Origin: Pectobacterium punjabense | Lineage (GTDB): Bacteria > Pseudomonadota > Gammaproteobacteria > Enterobacterales > Enterobacteriaceae | NCBI RefSeq assembly: GCF_012427845.1 | Contig: NZ_CP038498.1 | Span: 4,588,001-4,652,000, forward strand | DNA length: 64,000 bases | Reading direction: 5' to 3' | Shown: positions 58,806 to 64,000 of the stretch, in pieces | Numbering within the stretch: the first letter of the stretch is position 1 | How the letters are laid out: each line of letters begins with the position of its first letter | Position numbers and translations under genes: made by a program | Notes under the pieces: generated by a model | Seen by the model: the letters and a program-made list of their open reading frames with translations, nothing else | Databases searched by the model: none | Told to the model about the DNA's origin: nothing

Positions 58806-59935
58806 CGCACGCTAACACCTTACACACGCCTGACGTATTGGATACGCTGGCCGACATCAACCCGAACTCCGTCCTTGCAGAAGCGAGAAAAATCCGTGAA
58901 GCGGCAACCCGCCATACCCAAGGCAGTTACGACGCGCTGTTTAGCGCCGCTGCACATGATGACGTGACATTACCGTTATCGCTGCGCTTCTGGTTTGCAA
59001 CAAAGATCAGCGGCTGGCAGCAGGATGAGCAACTACAACGTTTTTATGCCGAGCGACTGGCGGACTTCCCAGAACCTACCCTGACACCCGCGCTACAGCT
59101 GGCGTTGGATCACGCTGAGCGCCTGACGAAGACCCCCGTGCAGGCCGCCCCATCCCACGTCAACGCGCTGGAGCGAGCGGGCTGGTCAGTAGACGACATC
59201 GTAACGCTGTCGCAGCTCATCGCGTTTGTGAATTTTCAAAGTCGCTTGCTGCGCGGCTATCGCCTGATTGCGGGTCACCGCGTCGGCCAGCCGCATTCGC
59301 AGGCCGCCGTTGCAGGCCAGTGGCATACCCAGCCGCTGGCGCACAGCGGCAAGTCCGCACCACAGGCGTTCACTCAGGCGGAACTGGATTGGGAACCGTG
59401 GATTGCCCCCAAACCGCTGGCAGCATTCAATGCCGACGAGCAGGCGATTCTGGCGCGCTTCGGCCACACCAATTCCGACTATTTCCGCCTGCTAGGCCGC
59501 AACCTTCCGGTGCTGGAACAGCGCACGCTAACAGATAAAGGGATTTTCTATACCTCTGGCGGCCTGCCGCGCAAAGAACGTGAACTCATCGCCGCCGTTA
59601 CCAGTAAGGTTAACGGCTGCATCTATTGCGCTTCGGTGCACGCGCGTAAAGCCAGTCAGCTCTCCAAGCAGGACAGCGATGTGCAGCGGTTACTGGATGT
59701 CGTCCCCGGTGGCGATTTGAGTATCGGCCAAAGCCCGCGCTGGCAGGCGATTATCGATTTTTCGGCACGCCTTTCTGCCACGCCCGCACAGGTCAACGCA
59801 AACGACGTGAAACAGCTGCAAGAACAGGGATTGGATACGCTAGAGATTGTCGATGTGGTGCAGTCGGCCGCCTTCTTCTCGTGGGCCAACCGACTGATGC
59901 TCACGCTAGGCGAACCTTTCTGGCCAGAGAGTTAA
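58802..59935 (+). CDS. Double carboxymuconolactone decarboxylase/AhpD-like domain protein
   Basis: A 377-residue protein with two AhpD-fold halves. The C-terminal half (about residues 195-377) has the redox motif GCIYCASVH (CxxCxxxH) found in peroxidase-related AhpD proteins. The N-terminal half (about 20-190) has the same helical pattern, but its motif region (FATKISGWQQ) lacks the cysteines, so it is probably structural or differently active. Two proteins that are separate in some relatives thus seem fused here. In the operon it may remove peroxide or reductively protect the monooxygenase step. Its ATG overlaps the upstream stop (ATGA). Last gene of the operon. Confidence 0.85.
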   Translation: MTHANTLHTPDVLDTLADINPNSVLAEARKIREAATRHTQGSYDALFSAAAHDDVTLPLSLRFWFATKISGWQQDEQLQRFYAERLADFPEPTLTPALQLALDHAERLTKTPVQAAPSHVNALERAGWSVDDIVTLSQLIAFVNFQSRLLRGYRLIAGHRVGQPHSQAAVAGQWHTQPLAHSGKSAPQAFTQAELDWEPWIAPKPLAAFNADEQAILARFGHTNSDYFRLLGRNLPVLEQRTLTDKGIFYTSGGLPRKERELIAAVTSKVNGCIYCASVHARKASQLSKQDSDVQRLLDVVPGGDLSIGQSPRWQAIIDFSARLSATPAQVNANDVKQLQEQGLDTLEIVDVVQSAAFFSWANRLMLTLGEPFWPES

Positions 59936-59991
59936 TCGGCCTTATGGGATAGCGAATCAGGCGGCACAACCTCCGTGACGCCTGTTGCTGC

Positions 59992-60501
59992 TTATTTTTT
60001 CAGGTAAGCAGGAAAACCCGCAGGCAATTCGCTGGCAGGGCAGTTGATGACCTCGTTGTTGTTTTCCCCACAGTCGCGTATGAACGTGATGGTGGCGAAT
60101 TCATCAATGACTTCGGTGGGGTACGCGGGGCCCGCTTCACGATACGCTTCCATTTCAGCAATATGTTCGTTCTGGAAACATACCGTTTTTTCTGGATTAT
60201 TAATGATCCAACGTGGGAAGAAGATGGTGCCGTGGAAAATCTTATCGGCTATGTTAACAATCAGACTGACATCCGTTCCCGTTGGTTCTGTCCATGAAAT
60301 TTTATACACATCGCGAGCGACCTGCACGATATACACCAGCTGATCTTTGACCCAACGGTTACCCACAATGCCACTGTGAATACGATAGTCTATTGTATTG
60401 GCGTTTTTGACATACAGCTCGTAATTCCAGCCATTATCGTAGGTATATACCAGATGTTTCCCTACAAAATGGCTTAGGTCGTGTTGATTGAATGAAAGCA
60501 T
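59992..60501 (-). CDS. padC: Phenolic acid decarboxylase
   Basis: A 169-residue cytoplasmic enzyme of the phenolic acid decarboxylase family, which converts ferulic, p-coumaric and caffeic acids to their vinyl derivatives without cofactors. It matches the family closely (FVGKHLVYTYDNGWNYE, DYRIHSGIVGNRWVKDQ, KISWTEPTGTDVS, FPRWI), including the Tyr, Arg and Glu residues around the active site. It starts with AGGAG 7 bases before ATG. It is divergent from a LysR-type gene 102 bases away that probably senses the phenolic acids. Confidence 0.95.
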   Translation of the reverse strand: MLSFNQHDLSHFVGKHLVYTYDNGWNYELYVKNANTIDYRIHSGIVGNRWVKDQLVYIVQVARDVYKISWTEPTGTDVSLIVNIADKIFHGTIFFPRWIINNPEKTVCFQNEHIAEMEAYREAGPAYPTEVIDEFATITFIRDCGENNNEVINCPASELPAGFPAYLKK

Positions 60502-60603
60502 GATCGTTCTCCTGAAGTGTGTAAATTCACTCTAGAGCTTTATTAATTCGATGAATAACGCTATTTTTCAGGTGAAACCATTCAATATTTAGATATATTA
60601 AAG

Positions 60604-61476
60604 ATGCTAGCAAAGACGACGCTGGAACAGTGGGAAATTCTTCAAGCGGTTATTGATTTGGGCGGCTATACGCAGGCGGCGAATGCGCTTCACCGCAGCC
60701 AATCTTCCGTCAGCTACCAACTTTCGCTGTTGCAAGAGCGGCTGGGTGTCGAACTACTCACAATACACGGGCGTAAAGCCGAACTAACACCAGAGGGGGA
60801 ATGCTTACTCGCACAGGTGCGACCCGTAATACGTTCGTTTCATGCGCTGGAAGCTCGTGCCCACTCGCTGAAAATGGGCGAGCAAACCAGCATCAACCTG
60901 GTGGTTGACAGCACATTCCCCAAAGATCGCCTATTCCACTTGCTCAGCACCTTTCAGAAACGGCATCCGGCTACGCGTATCCACCTGACCGAGGTGCTGC
61001 GTAATGAAACGTCTGCGCAGTTGAAAGCGCGCGATGCGGATATTTATGTCATCACGCCGCGTGAACTCGACGGCGTCGCAGGGCAATGGCTAATGAACGT
61101 TGATTTCGTCGCTGTCGCACACTGCCACCATCCGCTTTTCACACTCCCCACACCGTTAAGCCATGAGGCTCTGTCTCGCTATCCTTGCGTAGAGATTGTG
61201 ACGCGCACGACGCCACATTCGCAGCTGACATCCGCCGAGAGCTGGACATTCACAACGTTTGAAGCGGCAACGCAGGCCGTTTTGCATCAGGTCGGTTACG
61301 GCTGGCTACCGGAAGCGCGGATTTCAGAGCACATCACACAAGGTGAATTGCAAATATTGCCATTACAGCAAGGGGAACGGCGCACCACCCCACTCTATCT
61401 GCTAGCCGAAGAGAAAGGGCAGCCGCTCAGCAAAGAGATCCTCACGCTCATCGCGCTATTGTTCGGCAGACTCTGA
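60604..61476 (+). CDS. LysR-family transcriptional regulator (probable padC regulator)
   Basis: A 290-residue LysR-type regulator with an N-terminal winged helix-turn-helix (LGGYTQAANALHRSQSSVSYQLSLLQERLG) and a C-terminal effector-binding domain (about 90-290). It is divergent from padC, the usual geometry for a LysR activator of the adjacent gene. Regulation of padC by hydroxycinnamates is inferred from this. The ribosome-binding site is weak (TTAAAG). The short 60502-60603 gap is AT-rich and should hold both promoters. Confidence 0.88.
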   Translation: MLAKTTLEQWEILQAVIDLGGYTQAANALHRSQSSVSYQLSLLQERLGVELLTIHGRKAELTPEGECLLAQVRPVIRSFHALEARAHSLKMGEQTSINLVVDSTFPKDRLFHLLSTFQKRHPATRIHLTEVLRNETSAQLKARDADIYVITPRELDGVAGQWLMNVDFVAVAHCHHPLFTLPTPLSHEALSRYPCVEIVTRTTPHSQLTSAESWTFTTFEAATQAVLHQVGYGWLPEARISEHITQGELQILPLQQGERRTTPLYLLAEEKGQPLSKEILTLIALLFGRL

Positions 61477-61555
61477 TGTGTGGGCCATTGGGTGCCAATC
61501 ATCAAGACCATAAATGAGCTAAATCTCAGTCACTAATACACAAAAGTGTTAAAAA

Positions 61556-61585
61556 TGGACAAAAATAAAGCTAACGGGTTATACT
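61556..61585 (+). promoter_or_regulatory. Promoter and operator-like repeats of the hipBST operon
   Basis: TGGACA (61556-61561) and TATACT (61580-61585) are separated by 18 bases, a good sigma-70 promoter 40 bases before hipB. Around it lie ACAC-AAAA-GTGT (61538-61549), TTAAT-CT-ATTAA (61585-61596) and two GGGTTA copies (61576-61581 and 61598-61603). These could be HipB operator sites, as type II antitoxins usually bind repeats over their own promoter; the exact operator is not certain. Confidence 0.55.
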
Positions 61586-61624
61586 TAATCTATTAATGGG
61601 TTAAATAAAAAAAAGAGTCCATTT

Positions 61625-61951
61625 ATGAACACACCTACCACTGCACCAACATTACTAAAGCTCGACGCCATTAGTGAAGCTATCAACGAGCTACGGCACG
61701 AACTCGCACATAACGAAACCGCTAATCAAGGTTCAGTGCTGGGGGAGCGTATTCATTCTTTGGATGCTTTTGGTTCTCAGTTAAATACACGACGTAAAGC
61801 GCTGGGCATCGAACTTGCGACACTTGAGTTACAAACTGGCGTATCCATATCCACCTTAAAACGTCTATTCAAAGACCCCACTCAGGTGAAATTTTCCACG
61901 GTTTATAGCGTCTGTTCCGCGTTAGGGATAAAACTATGCGCCGTCAGATAA
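61625..61951 (+). CDS. hipB: HipB-like HTH repressor of a HipBST module
   Basis: A 108-residue protein with a variable N-terminal part (about 1-48, helical) and a C-terminal Cro/C1-type helix-turn-helix (about 50-105: LNTRRKALGIELATLELQTG, VSISTLKRLFKDP). It corresponds to HipB of HipBST modules, the DNA-binding part that represses the operon and assembles with HipS and HipT. It overlaps the next gene by 16 bases, so translation is coupled. Confidence 0.83.
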   Translation: MNTPTTAPTLLKLDAISEAINELRHELAHNETANQGSVLGERIHSLDAFGSQLNTRRKALGIELATLELQTGVSISTLKRLFKDPTQVKFSTVYSVCSALGIKLCAVR

Positions 61952-62250
61952 AGGTCTATCTTTACGGTGTCCATATCGGCCAGTTAAGTCAGGATGATGA
62001 AGGCTATCTGTTTGAATATAAAAAGTCCTACATCGGCCCGCCATTATCACTAAGCCTACCGATACAGACCGGAACATTTCGTAGCAAATCATTGCCACCC
62101 TATTTTGCCTCGTTGGCGCCGGAAGGCTGGTTGCGGCGACAGTACAGCCAGTTTCAACATCTGGATGAGAAGGATTTATTTGGCATCCTCATTCAAAACG
62201 GTAAGAACCTAATCGGCGCAGTACAACTGATCGCAGAGGATAAGGCATGA
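61936..62250 (+). CDS. hipS: HipS-like small antitoxin (HipA N-subdomain 1)
   Basis: A 104-residue protein equivalent to the isolated N-terminal subdomain of HipA (VYLYGVHIGQLSQDDEGYLF, GPPLSLSLPIQTG, LAPEGWLRRQ). In single-chain HipA this part is fused to the kinase; here it is a separate gene of the size reported for HipS (about 100 aa), which neutralises HipT in E. coli O127. It overlaps hipB by 16 bases and hipT by 4 bases (ATGA). Confidence 0.85.
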   Translation: MRRQIKVYLYGVHIGQLSQDDEGYLFEYKKSYIGPPLSLSLPIQTGTFRSKSLPPYFASLAPEGWLRRQYSQFQHLDEKDLFGILIQNGKNLIGAVQLIAEDKA

Positions 62251-63287
62251 CAAGATGTCGAATTTTACTGACGCCTCTGGCACATGAAGAAGAAATTGCC
62301 ACAGGCTATAGCCGTAAAGGATTGAAGCATCTTGCGGGGTCAATACATGCTTCCCCAACCTTACGTTTCACACGCCAGCAATTCATGCACGACTTGCCAC
62401 AAACGCAGAAAGGCATGAGTATTTCTGGTTATCAGCCCAAGATTCAGATGGTATTAGAAGATCGGGCGTTTACCGTCGTTGACCACCAAGGTCTGTATAT
62501 TCTTAAACCCTCTCCAATTGAATTTCCCCATTTGGCAGAAAACGAACACGCCACCATGACGCTCATGGAACGTCTGGGGTTTTCCGTGCCACCGCACGGG
62601 TTGCTCCGTTTTAAACCGAAACAAGTTGATGACGAACCTGAGTTTGCTTTCGTTATTAAGCGCTTCGACCGAGACGAAAAAACAGGTCACCCTATCCATC
62701 AGGAACAGTTGGATGGTGCAATGGGGATCGGTGAAAAATTCGGTAAAATACGCGCAGATGGCAGACAATATGTCAGTTATGAGAGGTTGGCGTTATTCCT
62801 TAGCGAGCACGTTAATGACAATATCGTCTTCAAAATTGATCTATTCCGCCGCATTGCTTATGCCTATATGCTGGGTAACAATGACATGCACCTGCGTAAT
62901 TTTGGCCTGATACATTCGCGTTCAGGCCAGTTAATACTAGCTCCCATTTATGATTTTGTTTCCGTCGCCCCTTATCCCGCCTATTTTTCTTCCTGCTTCA
63001 TGGCATTACCGCTGTTGATCCAAGAAGAAGGTGACGAGGTACTCGCACCAGGGTTTGAAACCGCGTATGGGGAATACCTTGGTATGGATTTCATACTGTT
63101 TGGCCAGCGTATCGGGCTGAGTGAAAATCTCACCAAGAAGCTACTAGCTGACTTCATAAAAGAAGCTGGATGCGTTGAATCAACCTATCGGGATTCTTTT
63201 ATGCCTGCGGACGCGATTGATGCAACGCTACAGTGCTATCGACACCGTCTGAATCTTATGAGTATTCTCGATGCAAAGCGGATTTAG
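62247..63287 (+). CDS. hipT: HipT-like serine/threonine kinase toxin (split HipA)
   Basis: A 346-residue HipA-fold kinase that lacks N-subdomain 1, which is encoded by hipS. The Gly-rich loop contains Ser58-Ile59-Ser60 (GMSISGYQPK), matching the SIS autophosphorylation motif of HipT. Other kinase residues are Lys87 in YILKPSP, catalytic Asp213 in GNNDMHLRN, and metal-binding Asp236 in IYDFVSV, so the enzyme appears active. E. coli HipT (about 335 aa) phosphorylates tryptophanyl-tRNA synthetase and stops translation; the same target here is inferred only from similarity. It overlaps hipS by 4 bases. The 60-base region after it shows no strong terminator. Confidence 0.87.
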   Translation: MTRCRILLTPLAHEEEIATGYSRKGLKHLAGSIHASPTLRFTRQQFMHDLPQTQKGMSISGYQPKIQMVLEDRAFTVVDHQGLYILKPSPIEFPHLAENEHATMTLMERLGFSVPPHGLLRFKPKQVDDEPEFAFVIKRFDRDEKTGHPIHQEQLDGAMGIGEKFGKIRADGRQYVSYERLALFLSEHVNDNIVFKIDLFRRIAYAYMLGNNDMHLRNFGLIHSRSGQLILAPIYDFVSVAPYPAYFSSCFMALPLLIQEEGDEVLAPGFETAYGEYLGMDFILFGQRIGLSENLTKKLLADFIKEAGCVESTYRDSFMPADAIDATLQCYRHRLNLMSILDAKRI

Positions 63288-63347
63288 TGATGAGTAATCA
63301 AACACTTTAATCACATCACTGCTGACATCAGTACAATGGCACGAAGC

Positions 63348-63971
63348 CTACCGCCGGGAAAATGCCAGACGTGCAGCAAACGCTAAAAAGACAACGCCCG
63401 TTGTTCGATCCATCCATTTAACCACCGAGCCACGACGTAGAAAGCGCGCCAGCGGGCGTGTCGCGGCGATCAGCGTAGACGACCACAGCGTGCCAATAAA
63501 GACATGAATCAGTACGAGTAGATAAGTCCACAGTACCACCGAATGGCCGGCAGGGATAAACTGCGGCAGGAATGAAACGTAGAACACACCGATTTTCGGA
63601 TTGAGTATGTTGCCCAGCATACCACGGAGAAACCAGTTTTGATTCTTCGGTGCGTCTTGTGACGCCGTCATCACCAGCTCGGTTCTGGGCTTCAGGAGCA
63701 TTTGCAGACCCAGCCAGCAGAGATACGCCGCACCGCACCACTTCAAGATGTTATAGGCCAGCTCCGACGCAGCAATCAGCGTTCCCAGACCAAACGCCAC
63801 CATCGCGCCCCAAATCAGGCAGCCGACTTGAATACCAAACGCGGCATGGAAGGCTTTCTTACTGCCTTCAACAGTAGCGGTACGTAAAATCAACGCCGTA
63901 TCCAAACCCGGCGTCAGAGTCAGAAGCGTCGCGGCAAACGTAAAAGCAATCAGCGATTCGGTCAGGTTCAC
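63348..63971 (-). CDS. LysE/RhtB family amino acid exporter
   Basis: A 207-residue membrane protein with six helices and the LysE-family N-terminus FAATLLTLTPGLDTALILRTA, plus the central block GNILNPKIGVFYVSFLPQF. Family members export amino acids or related compounds; the substrate is unknown. The apparent start is GTG at 63971; a GGAG is about 13 bases upstream, so the start is slightly uncertain. It is convergent with the hipBST operon. Confidence 0.9.
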   Translation of the reverse strand: MNLTESLIAFTFAATLLTLTPGLDTALILRTATVEGSKKAFHAAFGIQVGCLIWGAMVAFGLGTLIAASELAYNILKWCGAAYLCWLGLQMLLKPRTELVMTASQDAPKNQNWFLRGMLGNILNPKIGVFYVSFLPQFIPAGHSVVLWTYLLVLIHVFIGTLWSSTLIAATRPLARFLRRGSVVKWMDRTTGVVFLAFAARLAFSRR

Positions 63972-64000
63972 GGTAATTCATCACTCCAGCAGGGAAAACC

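Overview
The window looks like a chromosomal segment of a soft-rot enterobacterium, most likely Pectobacterium. The grounds are a convergent, 3'-overlapping LuxR/LuxI pair of the expR-expI type next to a pectin methylesterase, two full ERIC repeats plus a remnant, and many genes recognisably orthologous to E. coli (xyl, mtl, glyQS, argG, sodA, fdhD, wecH, tag, yiaC, ghrB, yiaF, yibL). Gene density is high and codon use is uniform. I see no phage, insertion sequence, CRISPR array, tRNA or rRNA.

Layout. 1-7978: 3' end of a chemoreceptor gene, two orphan lipoproteins, an AI-2E-family membrane protein, a GrpB-fold protein, aldA and lldD (lactaldehyde to lactate to pyruvate), and an LprI-like secreted protein. 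8044-16169: a tightly overlapping eight-gene minus-strand operon whose products together look like a dedicated lipid pathway: KAS III-like condensing enzyme, SDR reductase, metallo-beta-lactamase-fold hydrolase, adenylate-forming ligase, PAP2 enzyme, di-iron hydroxylase and two paralogous acyl desaturases. This is the strongest candidate for an undescribed system. 16494-19826: glpM, a pectinesterase without a signal peptide, and the quorum-sensing pair expR/expI. 19827-22552: argG with tandem ARG boxes and an ERIC element in its leader, then a DJ-1/PfpI protein.

22634-30964: complete xylose regulon (xylR, xylHGF, divergent xylAB). 30995-35658: wecH, an aldB-like aldehyde dehydrogenase, fdhD, and Fur-box-preceded sodA. 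35957-43486: a chemoreceptor with a near-consensus sigma-28 promoter, yibL, the mannitol operon mtlA-mtlD-mtlR with four CRP sites in its leader, and the DUF3053 lipoprotein yiaF. 43763-52307: glyQS, a TSUP permease, tag-yiaC, a third chemoreceptor (also with a sigma-28 promoter) and ghrB.

52610-59935: a six-gene plus-strand operon with an oligopeptide-type ABC importer, a luciferase-like flavin monooxygenase and a double carboxymuconolactone-decarboxylase/AhpD-like protein; its substrate is unknown. 59992-61476: phenolic acid decarboxylase padC divergent from a LysR regulator. 61625-63287: a three-gene split HipA system matching HipBST (HTH repressor, small HipS-like antitoxin, HipT-like kinase with an SIS loop). 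63348-63971: LysE/RhtB exporter.

Overall the segment mixes plant-associated traits (quorum sensing, pectin, xylose and hydroxycinnamate metabolism, chemotaxis) with housekeeping genes and three accessory modules: the lipid operon, the ABC/monooxygenase operon and HipBST.
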